Of a stretch of 64,000 nucleotides of DNA, positions 33,830 to 46,150 are shown in pieces (the stretch's first letter is position 1; each line of letters opens with the position of its first letter). The stretch covers positions 393,292 to 457,291 of the forward strand of contig NW_019774103.1 of the NCBI RefSeq assembly GCF_001039355.2, read 5' to 3'. Below the pieces are notes generated by a model. It saw only the letters and a program-made list of their open reading frames with translations, did not search any database and was not told where the DNA came from. A program made the position numbers and the translations under genes. The DNA is from Lingula anatina (Eukaryota; Brachiopoda; Lingulata; Lingulida; Lingulidae).

Positions 33830-36800
33830 ATGTTTTGGACTGCCACAGGTGTGTCGAGACTATTTCCAAGAACAACACAGATTTTCAAAAGTTGGTCAAG
33901 AATTGCATCATATTCACAGCTGTCTAACTTCAAGAAAAAAGGGAAACTCAAGACTATGAAAATAGATACACCAGAATTCAGGTAAAATTTGCTGTTTTTG
34001 ATAAGATACAGAGCTGTCATACTAAAAATTGCACATTACAGTGCAGTGCACTATAGAAAATTACTCCGGACACAGGGAACTGTTATTTGCAATAAAACAT
34101 TGTGATATAAAGGCAAAACATATTGCTATTTACAGTCTGCCACATGAGCCACTGGTTCTACACCTGCAACCAGTAAAATTTGTTTGGAACAGCAGATTTT
34201 TTTTTAGAATATGTAAATTTAGCGGTCTGACATGGCACTTAGGCTTTTCTATATGTTATCAAGAACTTTTGGTTTGATTTCATTTTTTTTCTGAAATGTC
34301 GCTGGTATATGATGATTCTAAAAAAATTGTATGACAAAATTATCAATGCAGTTGGAGAAAATGCCCCGTCTTATTGAAATTTTTATTCAGATCTACGAAG
34401 AAAAGTGGTCGACAAGTCCAGTAAGCTGAAAAGTTAATGGCACAGACTATAGATAATAAGAACCGTTGTTCCAACTCATTACAATTTGTTTATGAATAGT
34501 TGGGTCATCTACCATTTTAAAACTCAAGAAGAGTTAAACTGTATGCTAGTAATATATATTATTTTTGTATCACCTTACTTTCTTTGAAATGCCCGTTTCC
34601 TGTGTTTACTTGCGTCTGGAGTTGTGTCCTCTAGTGTATTGCTCTATATAGTGCTGTATTGCTTTGTATTGCTCATTAATTCCATTTAATGCCATAAAAT
34701 AATTAAGTAATAAATAAATCAAGACTTCTTCAGATGGTCATGTCATCTGGACATTTTGATTATGATATTAGGTATTGGATATTTTTATTTGAGGGTTCAT
34801 ATCATTTTTAAGGTCTGAGTTGGGAAAGATAAGTGGCTTTGCAGAATATTTAGATATAAAAATATGACTTTTAAACACTATCATATGTGTAAAGTATACC
34901 TTCGATAAGTACAGTATTGAATACTCTTACAAAGAAAGTTCAAGTACTTACAGATTTTGTCAAATAACCTACATACAGTTAACCTTACCTGTTTACTTTT
35001 TCTCTAGGGCTCTTTTCACACCTGAGCTACTCAAACTAGAATCTTTATTTAAAAGTTACCAGTATGAGCTGCGTATAGCTGGAGGAGCAGTGAGAGACCT
35101 GCTGATGGGAAAGACTCCACATGATGTGGACTTTGCTACCACCGCTACACCAGAGGAAATGAAAACAATGTTTGAAAAGGAAAAAATTAGAATGATTAAT
35201 GCAAAAGGAGAAGAACACGGGACCATAACTGCAAGAATCAATGACAAGGTCAGCTATTTTACTTTTTTTTTTTTTTTTTGTAAAATGATGATGAAACATG
35301 GATCTGTGCAAACCAAAACTCTGCCTTTACCCTTCTAAGCTGTACAGGCCCCCCTTGGCTGGTTAGTGGTGCCCATGGCCAGTTGAAGTAACATCTATCC
35401 TGGGTTTGTAACAACCAATCAGAGTGTTCCTTACTTACAGTACCTAAGAAAGCTATTAGGCATGCATTGGGCATTAGACTTTTCTTGGAAATTTCAAGGC
35501 CTTTCATCAGCAAGGTATACCAGATCTAAAACAAGTTAAAATTTTTAATATTTTTTGCTGCCAATATTTTTTAACTTTGCAAAATCAAGATTCATAAGCC
35601 TGTGTATGGGGTCTTCTATGTTTATAGTTATGAGTTGTTCTCATACTGGAGAGAGAGACTGATGAATTTCATGTGTGAAAATAAAGATTTGAAATAAAAC
35701 TATCAGCTTCAAGTAGTTGCTGATACATGGGTTACATCTGAAGTACAAAAAGAGCTTTTAAACAGAGAATGAAATTACAAGAATTGTTAGTTAGGAGTAG
35801 GAGAAATTATTTTGTTTACATGTCAAAAAATGTTTTGGGAACTATGTTAGTGTATGGAAGCTTTGTGAGTATTTAGATTTATTCTGTACTTTTTTGGTTG
35901 CTGTTGCTAATGTGCAGTATATTTTAATGACATAAAATTTTGACTTTTGTTACTTGCAAAAAAATGTTTTCATAAATATATTGGTCTGCTTGTTTGTTTG
36001 CTTAACTTGAGGTAGTTTTTTATAAATATGTGATAGAAATTTATAAATATGTGATAGAATTAGAAATAATTTTAGAGATATGATTTCACATTACAGTATT
36101 ATTATTTTTTCAATCCAGGAAAATTATGAAGTGACCACCCTGCGTATAGATGTGGTTACAGATGGACGTCGTGCTAAAGTGGAATTCACCAGAGACTGGC
36201 AACTTGATGCCAACAGGAGAGATCTTACTGTTAATTCAATGTTCTTAGGTAATTTTTTATAAAAAGTTTTAGCACTAATGACTTTTTTATTACAAAAAAC
36301 ATATGTAAGGGATCACATGTTGCATTCAATACAATGCTTGGGAATACATATATTTTTGTTAAAATGTAGCAACTACTAACTAAATCCCATTGATCGAGAT
36401 TCAACATCAATGTCCAGGTTTAGTTAAACTTAAATTTTATGAAAGTCAAGTTAAACACAGACTGTCCTATATGTTTTACATGTTCTCTTGAGTTCATTAT
36501 TTTGATTTTAGGTTTTGATGGAACACTGTATGATTACTTCAATGGCAAGGAAGATTTAGAGCAAAGGAGAGTGAAGTTTGTAGGAAATGCAGAGGAGAGA
36601 ATTCAGGAAGATTATTTACGGATACTTAGATACTTCAGGTAGGGCCATGGGGTCTGATTGTGCCGATTCAGTCTTTTTTTTTTCATGAATTTCACCGTGA
36701 ATAGATTTAGTCTGTGCTTTATAATACTAGTTACATAATTTGTTAGCTGAACTAGATTCTCTATGAGAACCACTTTTTGAACCAGATATGAGGTCCAAAT

Positions 36801-36968
36801 TAAACCAATTGCCAGAGACAAAATTTTAAAGAAGTTTGATGGTGATAGCATTGTTAAATTATGACCTCAGCTTATACAAGTGAGGCTAATATCTGGTCCA
36901 GTGTGGTTAAACTTAAATACAACTTGAGATGCTTTTTCATTCTCGATAAAATCTGTGTGTGTGTGTGT

Positions 36969-37009
<41 letters not shown>

Positions 37010-40000
37010 GATAATATTGAATATTGACAATTTAACAAATAATCTACTTACTGTACACTGTCAGGCGTTAAGATGCTAGCAGTTGAAAATGTTTAAATTG
37101 ATGTTTATTTTGGTAATTAAATTTTGATTTTGTTAAATACAGATTTAGGGATCATCCATTTGTATCATCATTTTCACAAGTCTACAAACCCTACACTGGA
37201 GGTGCAGGGGTTAGTACCCTCTGTGCATATCTGAAAAATAATAGAAATGGTGCCAAATTGCTGTGAAAGATCATCATTTTTAACTTTCACCTTTACTTTC
37301 TGAAGGGGAGGAAGGGATCTGTTAAAAATCTACTCTCTGATTGACTTGTGAAAATGATGATAAAATGGATGATTGACTCCTTATTGGTCATAGTGCCATA
37401 AATAGATGGTGGTGGTATTATAATAACAGTATATTTTGTATTGTATACCCTCTCCATGTTAAGACACTTATTTTTATTGAAGGTTCTTTGGACGGATAGC
37501 TACAGATCCAAACTGTCATTTGGTTGAGACATTAGAGGCAATAAAAAACAATGGGCATGGTCTAAAAGGTACATTTATCCTCATATCTTGAGCAGCAACT
37601 TGTTATCAAGAGGAATGTTGAGTTGAAAGATGTTTTTACTTCAGGTTATTTTTCATTTTTACTATACAGGTATTGAACTTTACAGAGGCAGTTATTTTTG
37701 TAAACCACAGCAGGGGCCTGTTTGACAAAGCCTGTGTTATCTGACAACACCTCCTTCTTTGTTATATCTCAAATGCACAACAATGTTAGTAGATTAGACT
37801 GACTTTGTTACACCTGCTCTGTACCTACTATATGCAGACTCTGCTTTCCATATGTCAACATCTATTGTTGAGATGATAAACGCTGAAATTTTTGAAAATT
37901 CTTTAACTGTCCTTTCTGCCCAGATGTCATTGCATCTGCTTCTCTGAATTTTTTTTTCTTGTGTCTGTGTATGTGCCATCTTCGCTGTCTAGGTACTTTC
38001 TTTTGTAGGAATATCTGGAGAGCGCATTTGGACAGAACTACAGAAAATAGTTGTTGGTAATCATGCACCAAGTATAATGGGAGTCATGGCTGATCTTGGC
38101 CTTCTGCAATATATGGGTAAGGAATGTATAGTTTACAAATATTATAAATCTGTTTATATTTATACATTTCATGCCAATTTGTAATTTGATTTGTTACTAG
38201 CTCATCATTATTTAGTTCTTAGTTATAAAATGATTAAAGCGGGTGATATAATGAGAATGCTGCAACATTTTCAGTATCACATTATCTCCGATTTAAGTTT
38301 TTTTTTATTTCTTTCTTTTAATGAAGCATAGCAAAATGATAAGTTTTCAGCCTGCTTTTTAGGCCCCTATTTCACACAGACCACGAATCCCACAAATCGC
38401 CAGGAATTGACAAATTTCAGGATTCATGAGGATTCGTGAGATTTTGCCAATTTTCTGGTCTAATTCGACACGCTCACGGTTCAGTTACGATACAGGTACG
38501 ATAGTGTTACGAATATTCGTGGGATTCGGCTGGAATCGTGAGATTTTGCCAATTTTCTGGTCTAATTCGACACGCTCTACGATTCAGTTACGATACAGGT
38601 GCGATAGTGTTACGAATATTCGTGGGATTCGGCTGGAATCGCACGAATATTGTCCAGAAATTCACTACGACTTTTTGGAATCGGGAGTTCGTGGCCAAAA
38701 CTTTGAAAAGCTTAAATTTTTTGCCACGAATTCCTGATTGATCAAGAATTGCAAGAACTGACTACGATTATATACGAATCTGTTAAGAACTTCATGAACT
38801 GATTACGATTCAACCACGAATCCTGAAATTTTCAATTCCTGGAGATTCGTGGGATTCGTGGTCTGTGTGAAATAGGGGCATTACATGTGGAAGGCATAGA
38901 AAATTGACATATTTACTTGCAAATGCATTTTCTGATTGCAGGGCTCCCTTCAGACTGTAACCTAGAGGAATTCAAAAATGTGTATGCTAGCGCAAAAGAA
39001 TTAGACCCAAAGCCAATGACCATGGTAACAGCTCTTCTTCATAAGGAGGAAGATGTAAGAAAAATAATACATGGTTTTTATATATTGATAAATTACAGTT
39101 AGTAATGCAACATTTTTTATTCCATGCTTTAAGCAATCATCATTGTTATTGTTTTACCTTGGCATGTCTTTCTTATTGTTTTAGTCAAAATGCTAAATAG
39201 AGAGGTGTAATTTGTAAAACATTTTTCTAAGATATTTGTGAATTTATGGCAATTTTTACCTACAACAAGGATGTTTTCCCTCCCATTTGTTTGTTTGTTT
39301 GTATGCAGCATCATGCAAAAAAGTCATGGACAGATTTTGATGAAATTTTCAGGATAGGTCACAAATAGACAAAGAAAGAAATAATCGTATATTTTGGGGG
39401 TGATATGAATTAACATTGATACACAAACGGTGATCATTACATTTTGACCTTTTTTAATTGTACATGTAACAGACATAATTTGTAAGCTGTGACCTGACCA
39501 AGTAGTGCAAGAACCTCTCTGCTCCTGGGTAATGGCCAAACTGTAAACAATGGAAGAGCCCATTCAGAAAAAGATGATCCGCTGACTGACATATCTGCCG
39601 ACTAAATATGGCCGACCCCACTTTAAAAGCAATGCTGCTGATTTCTGATTGTCTCCCCACCTCCACATCCACCATTAAATGGATTAAAACCTTGGCTCTG
39701 GGATTTAATTGTAAGGCCCCTGCAGCAACGGTGGGTGTGGAGGCGGAGAGACCATGGAATTAGTGGCATCACTTTTGAAGTGGGGGCAGAGAGGGAGAAG
39801 TAGTTGGCAGATCAGTTAGTACTCAGATCATCTGTTCTGAATGTGCCCTAATAGATAGATTGATGGCCTTGCCAGTGCAAAAGAAAGAAAACTAATAAAC
39901 TAGCTGTAAAGTGACCTGACCTCCTACACTTGTTTAATTATGTTTTCAGATTTACCAATTTAGAGAAAGAGTCAAGTTTTCAAATGATGATCTGGGCATA

Positions 40001-40363
40001 GCACTGTTCGTTCAGAAGCATCGTAGAGATCAGAACACCCAAGATAAAATCTATTACTGCAAGGAATTGCTCTGTGACACAGAAGGAAGTGTGGTGAAAA
40101 CAAAAGAAAAGATATGTGAACTTCTTAAGTACTTTGGTAATAAAGAACTTCTATCGCAGCCTGATGATTGGAATATACCCAGATTTCCTGTGCATGGACA
40201 GTTTTTAGTTAAGATGGGATTAAAGAAACGGGAAATTGCAGTTACGCTTGCAGCTCTGAGAAAACTGTGGAAAGAGAGTGGTTTTACACTGTCACAGGAT
40301 GAGCTTCTGGAACATGCTGAAAAAATGGTGAAGGATGGTGATTCCTCCCAGTCCAAGACCTGA
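33830..40363 (+). CDS. TRNT1: CCA-adding tRNA nucleotidyltransferase, complete
   Basis: Eight coding exons (33830-33981, 35008-35248, 36119-36248, 36512-36638, 37483-37568, 38009-38116, 38942-39054, 39950-40363) give 456 residues, against roughly 430 in vertebrate orthologues. The enzyme adds CCA to tRNA 3' ends without a template. Residues 1-42 are basic and Ser/Thr-rich, suiting a mitochondrial presequence. A second in-frame ATG (33956, MKIDTPEF) matches the usual cytosolic start. Motifs are [11 protein letters not shown] and HDVDFATTA (catalytic Asp-x-Asp), [26 protein letters not shown], the D-G-T-L-Y-D-Y-F block, and [20 protein letters not shown], then GISGERIW and [10 protein letters not shown] in the neck. 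AATAAA signals occur near 40947. Convergent with PALS1. Confidence 0.97.
36954..37009. repeat. (GT)n microsatellite
   Basis: About 28 GT units with one interruption, in a TRNT1 intron. Confidence 0.95.
38362..38880. mobile_element. Harbinger-like MITE with TTA target duplication
   Basis: The ends GGCCCCTATTTCACACAGAC and (reverse complement) TGCCCCTATTTCACACAGAC are inverted copies. TTA at 38359-38361 recurs at 38881-38883. The paired segment at 42362 lacks the element and has a single TTA, so it is an empty site. A ~102-bp unit (TGAGATTTTGCCAATTTTCT ... GGGATTCGGCTGGAATCG) is repeated in tandem inside. TTA duplications and CCCCTATTTCACAC-type ends suggest the PIF/Harbinger class. There is no coding capacity. 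Confidence 0.85.
39560..39850. repeat. Fold-back repeat in TRNT1 intron (GGAGGCGGGGAGACC family)
   Basis: The left arm (GGCCGACCCCACTTTAAAAG, GTCTCCCCACCTCCACATCC) and right arm (GTGTGGAGGCGGAGAGACCA, ATCACTTTTGAAGTGGGGGC) are inverted relatives about 120 bp long. The same arrangement recurs at 43055-43335 in the duplicate. Confidence 0.72.
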
Positions 40364-41258
40364 TCAGCTTTCTTAATTCTCATGTTATTTATGTACAGTC
40401 ATTGTCTGTATTTTTTTTAAGTTTAAATTTTTTTGCACAAAGTATTTTGTGTCAGAAAAAATAACTGATTATAATGAATGATTTTGTGGTAATTCCTAAA
40501 TCCTGACTTTTTCGTTATCACTTTTACAAGTCAAAACGTTCTAGATATTAGTTACATGTACATATGGGAGAACTTTAAGGTTTTGTTCTGAAATATCCAG
40601 CTCTGTTTTAACTGTTATGCAACCTGAAATGATTTCATTCTCCAGGTGACTGCCAGATGAAATCAGCTTACATAATAAACTATTCAAAGCTCTGATTTAA
40701 GTTGGATGTTTCCATTTAAAATTGATTTTGTAGACAGTTGGGCGACTACGCTTAAGTCCACATTGCGCTTCAGAGAAAAATTTACTTGTTTGGAGTTCAG
40801 ATCAGTCACAGCTTTTGGGGCAAACAAATGCACTAGAGATATTTATTGATATGTTTATCATTCGAATTCAAATTTGACTTCTTGACTTGATGATATTGTG
40901 AAAAAGAATGTTTTCTTTATTTCTTGTGCTTTTGCTCACAATTCAGAATAAATAAAATGTAATCTATCTAGATGTGTATTATGGTGCCAGGATTCCTGGC
41001 TGAGGATTTACCACCATTAAGCTAGAAAAAGTAAGAAATTGGTTTGGGGAAAGCATATTTCAGGTAGACTCAATTTGTTCATCATGTCTTGGAAAATAGA
41101 AGGTACATGTATTAATAGCAGTACAACATATACACTCTAAGCTAAGATTTCTGATGTATTTCTTGATGTTGTAGTGGAGGACTCCTTTGGATGTAATTTT
41201 TTGGCAGTCTAGTGAACTAATTTACACTGTTGACTGATCGAACTGAAGAAATTCATCA
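40364..41258 (+). other. TRNT1 3' UTR and downstream flank
   Basis: Non-coding and AT-rich, with AATAAA at about 40947 and 40951. A ~205-bp stretch (40672-40876) is missing from the duplicate. Nothing else is recognised. Confidence 0.6.
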
Positions 41259-41259
41259 N
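41259..41259. other. Single-N assembly join
   Basis: Left of the N the sequence ends segment A. Right of it segment B restarts at the intron before the exon at 41475. The ~15 bases right after the N (CTTTGCTGCCTTGTT) match neither neighbour and resemble the inverse of a dispersed repeat near 21560. Confidence 0.8.
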
Positions 41260-41273
41260 CTTTGCTGCCTTGT

Positions 41274-44200
41274 TAACTTTCACTTTTACTTTCTGAAGGG
41301 GAGGAAGGGATCTGTTAGAAGTCTACTCTCTGTAGACTTGTGAAAATGATGATAAAATGAATGATTGACCCCTTATTGGTCATAGTGCCATAAGTAGATT
41401 TTGGTGGTATTATAATAACAGTATATTTTGTATTGTATACCCTCTCCATGTTAAAACATTTATTTTTATTGAAGGTTCTTTGGACGGATAGCTACAGATC
41501 CAAACTGTCATTTGGTTGAGACATTAGAGGCAATAAAAAACAATGGGCATGGTCTAAAAGGTACATTTATCCTCATATCTTGAGCAGCAACTTGTTATCA
41601 AGAGGAATGTTGAGTTGAAAGATGTTTTTTCTTCAGATTATTTTTCATTTTTACTAGACAGGTATTGAACTTTACAGAGGCAGTTATTTTTGTAAACCAC
41701 AGCAGGGACCTGTTTGACAAAGCCTGTGTTATCTGACAACACCTCCTTCTTTGTTATATCTCAAATGCACAACAATGTTAGTAGATTAAGACTGACTTTG
41801 TTACACCTGCTCTGTACCTGCTATATGCAGACTCTGCTTTCCATATGTCAGCACCTATTGTTGAGATGATAAGCGCTGAAATTTTTGAAAATTCTTTTTC
41901 AACGCTTTAACTGTCCTTTCTGCCCAGATGTCATTGCATCTGCTTCTCTGAATTTTTTTTCTTGTGTCTGTGTATGTGCCATCTTCAATGTCTAGGCTGT
42001 GTACTTTCTTTTGTAGGAATATCTGGAGAGCGCATTTGGACAGAACTACAGAAAATAGTTGTTGGTAATCATGCACCAAGTATAATGGGAGTCATGGCTG
42101 ATCTTGGCCTTCTGCAATATATGGGTAAGGAATGTATAGTTTACAAATATTATAAATCTGTTTATATTTATACATTTCATGCCAATTTGTAATTTGATTT
42201 GTTACTAGCTCATCATTATTTAGTTCTTAGTTATAAAATGATTAAAGCGGGTGATATAATGAGAATGTTGCAACATTTTCAGTATCACATTATCTCAAAT
42301 TTAAGTTTTTTTTTTATTTCTTTCTTTTAATGAAGCATAGCAAAATGATAATTTTTCAGCCTGCTTTCTTACATGTGGAGGGCATAGAAAATTGACATAT
42401 TTACTTCCAAATGCATTTTCTGATTGCAGGGCTCCCTTTAGACTGTAACCTAGAGGAATTCAAAAATGTGTATGCTAGCGCAAAAGAATTGGACCCAAAG
42501 CCAATGACCATGGTAACAGCTCTTCTTCATAAGGAGGAAGATGTAAGAAAAATGATACATGGTTTTTATATATTGATAGATTACAGTTAGTAATGCAACA
42601 TTTTTGATTATTCCATGCTTTAAACAATCATCATTGTTATTGTTTTACCTTGGCATGTCTTTCTTATTGTTTTAGTCAAAATGCAAAATAGAGAAGTGTA
42701 ATTTGTAGAACATTTTTCTAAGATATTTGTGAATTTATGGCAATTTTTACCTACAACAAGGATGTTTTCCCTCCCATTTGTTTGTTTGTCTGTATGCAGC
42801 ATCATGCAAAAAAGTCATGGACATATTTTGATGAAATTTTCAGGATAGGTCACAAATAGACAAAGAAAGAAATAATCGTATATTTTGGGGGTGATATGAA
42901 TTAACATTGATACACAAACAGTGATCATTACGACGTGACCTTTTTTTAATTGTACATGTCACAGACATTGTGACCTGACCAAGTAGTGCAAGAACCTCTC
43001 TGCTCCTGGGTAATGGCCAAACTGTAAACAATGGAAGAGCGCATTCAGAAAAAGATGATCCGCTGACTGACAGATCTGCTGACTAAATATGGCCGACCCC
43101 ACTTTAATAGCAATGCTGCTGATTTCCGATTGTCTCCCCACCTCCACATGCGCCATTAAATGGATTAAAACCTTGGCTCTGGGATATAATTGTAAGGCCC
43201 CTGCAGCAACGGTGGGTGTGGAGGCGGAGAGACCATCATGGAATTAGTGGCATCACTTTTGAAGTGGGGGCAGAGGGGGAGAAGTAGTTGGCAGATCAGT
43301 TAGTACTCAGATCATCTGTTCTGAATGTGCCCTAATAGAGAGATTGATGGCCTTGCCAGTGCAAAAGAAAGAAAAATAATAAACTAGCTGTAAAGTGACC
43401 TGACCTCCTACTTTAATTATGTTTTCAGATTTATCAATTTAGAGAAAGAGTCAAGTTTTCAAATGATGATCTGGGCATAGCACTGTTTGTTCAGAAGCAT
43501 CGTGGAGATCAGAACACCCAAGATAAAATCTATTACTGCAAGGAATTGCTCTGTGACACAGAAGGAAGTGTGGTGAAAACAAAAGAAAAGATATGTGAAC
43601 TTCTTAAGTACTTTGGTAATAAAGAACTTCTATCGCAGCCTGATGATTGGAATATACCCAGATTTCCTGTGCATGGACAGTTTTTAGTTAAGATGGGATT
43701 AAAGAAACGGGAAATTGCAGTTACGCTTGCAGCTCTGAGAAAACTGTGGAAAGAGAGTGGTTTTACACTGTCACAGGATGAGCTTCTGGAACATGCTGAA
43801 AAAATGGTGAAGGATGGTGATTCCTCCCAGTCCAAGACCTGATCAGCTTTCTTAATTCTCATGTTATTTATGTACAGTCATTGTCTGTATTTTTTTTAAG
43901 TTTAAATTTTTTTGCACAAAGTATTTTGTGTCAGAAAAAATAACTGATTATAATGAATGATTTTGTGGTAATCCCTAAATCCTGACTTTTTCGTTATCAC
44001 TTTTACAAGTCAAAACGTTCTAGATATTAGTTACATGTACATATGGGAGAACTTTAAGGTTTTGTTCCGAAATATCCAGCTCTGTTTTAACTGTTATGCA
44101 ACCTGAAATGATTTCATTCTCCAGGTGACTGCCAGATGTAATCAGCTTACATTGACTCTTGACCTGATGATATTGTGAAAAAGAATGTTTTCTTTATTTC

Positions 44201-44533
44201 TTGTGCTTTTGCTCACAATTCAGAATAAATAAAATGTAATCTATCTAGATGTGTATTATGGTGCCAGGATTCCTGGCTGAGGATTTACCACCATTAGGGT
44301 AGAAAAAGTAAGAAATTGGTTTGGGGAAAGCATATTTCAGGTAGACTCAATTTGTTCATCATGTCTTGGAAAATAGAAGGTACATGTATTAATAGCAGTA
44401 CAACATATACACTCTAAGCTAAGATTTCTGATGTATTTCTTGATGTTGTAGTGGAGGACTCCTTTGGATGTAATTTTTTGGCAGTCTAGTGAACTAATTT
44501 ACACTGTTGACTGATCGAACTGAAGAAATTCAT
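41274..44533 (+). repeat. Duplicated segment B (TRNT1 3' half and flank)
   Basis: Second copy of 37278-41258 at allele-like divergence, lacking the MITE. After 44533 the sequence continues into unique DNA. Confidence 0.93.
41475..43842 (+). pseudogene. TRNT1: Second, partial TRNT1 copy (last four exons)
   Basis: Exons 41475-41560, 42017-42124, 42430-42542 and 43429-43842 repeat the last four TRNT1 exons with splice sites and stop intact. Visible coding changes are few: a Ser-to-Leu in GLPSDC and an Arg-to-Gly in KHRRDQ. From residue 12 of the last long frame to the stop the two copies look identical. The catalytic exons are absent, so this copy alone could not make an active enzyme. The single N at its left edge and the low divergence favour an unmerged second haplotype over a true pseudogene. 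Confidence 0.85.
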
Positions 44534-46150
44534 GATATTAAGAGGACTTTATCTTTATGCAGGTGTGCACTGGACACTATCCTGTGACCATTATAGGATT
44601 AATAGACTTTACATTTTGTGGTATTTGTACATAGAAATTTCACTGATGTGAACGTGTTTGACTCCATTTTAATGACAGTCAAAAGTCAGTAATCAGTTTT
44701 AGCAATTTACCAAGGGTGTACCATTGCAAAATTATGGAAGAACATAAAACTAAAGATCATTGAACTGGAAACAATCTGACCTGCAAGCTTCTCTATCGCA
44801 ATCACTATGGAAAGAGGGATGAATTAATTTTTTATTAATACAAATTATGCATGCCACATTTTAATTTAAAACATCAACTCGTTTTCTTTAATATATGTAT
44901 ATTTGTTATTATTTAAGTTACAAATGATATGTACAAATCTGTACAAGACTGGATCAGCAGTTCATAATTTTGTTCACTTCAATGACAATGGTAAAAGATA
45001 AAACTATTCAAAATACTATATAAAGAGGGGATGAAGTTTAGATTCAACAACAAATTTTCTATGGAAAAAAAACATTTTGTATATGATAGTTTATGATCTA
45101 TTGTCAATTACAGGGAAAATAAATCCCAATCCCATGCTTTCCAGAAGTAAATAAGTGCATGAAAAAAATATATCTTCGATTTACCACCCGAGGGTGGTAA
45201 AATCCACAATCATGATCAGAATCTACATTGCTCAATACTGTACATAACATACATTTTCTTTACTGGACTGCTTATAAAAATATGAATGTGACATTAAAAA
45301 TTCTGAAGCTATATTATAATTGAGTACAAAGCACTTGTGGTGATTTAGTTTGTGCATGTTCAGTTAGTGCATGATTTGCTGACAGAATGCAGGCAAATTC
45401 CAAATATGTAACAACACCTTTCAAATATCTTTCATTTGTCGGAGAAATTGCACATAAAATCTTCAGATATTTCATCCCGTAATTGGAAATACTTTTACAT
45501 GGTGTGCAACACAAAGATGATGCGGCTGACTAGATATGTTCCTGGAGCCTGAGTTAGTGAAAAGTTGGTGTTTCATTTCAAATCTTGCACTACTACTGAA
45601 TCTGTTATCATATAAATAAATGGGCTTATTAAAATTTGCATTAAAAGGGAACAAGAAAGATACGTGGTCCTGATGCTGCTTCACCATCTCAAGCCTGAAC
45701 ATGCTTGGTTCCCAGTGTGTGTGTGTCACTCTTTGTCAACTGGATCATTACAGTCTTACTTCACACAGGTTCACTCTAAATAACAGGTGCTGGAATACAG
45801 TGCACAACTGTGATAAAAATATAAACCAATTCCTTTGGCAAACCAAGATGGAACCATCTTCAGAAGGACTGATCACCTTTCTGCTTTCAAAGTCATATAC
45901 AACATAAATGGTACAGCAACCAAGAGTTTTCTTGTTGCACTCTAATTTGTTACTTTACATAAAATATACTCTCTTTTTTACTAAGGCTTTAAAAGTTCCA
46001 TATAAATTCAAATCGGAGGTGCAAGGTATGACAGCTTAAAATATTAAGCTATTGGCTAAAATATGGAGTCTTCTCCGTAAGAACCCTAAAAATTGTATTC
46101 CTGTTTCTCCATTGAATGCCAGTCTAGAAATCTAAGCTGCCCTGCCTGTA
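44534..46150. other. Intergenic region between convergent TRNT1 copy and PALS1
   Basis: Unique AT-rich sequence without a convincing frame. Part must be the PALS1 3' UTR. It includes a 20-bp palindrome at 45181-45200, TTACCACCC-GA-GGGTGGTAA. Confidence 0.6.

Larger units (their letters stand above)
37278..41258 (+). repeat. Duplicated segment A (TRNT1 3' half and flank)
   Basis: Nearly identical to 41274-44533 apart from point changes and two indels: a 519-bp MITE at 38362-38880 and about 205 bp at 40672-40876, both present only here. It ends at the single N (41259). Confidence 0.93.

Noticed and set aside
38426-38741. Coding frames of 67-103 codons at 38426-38741
   Set aside because: They lie inside the Harbinger-like MITE and owe their length to its tandem repeat. 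They are absent from the other TRNT1 copy.
40054-40383. Minus-strand frames of 109 codons at 40054-40383 and 43533-43862
   Set aside because: They are antisense to the last TRNT1 exon in both copies.
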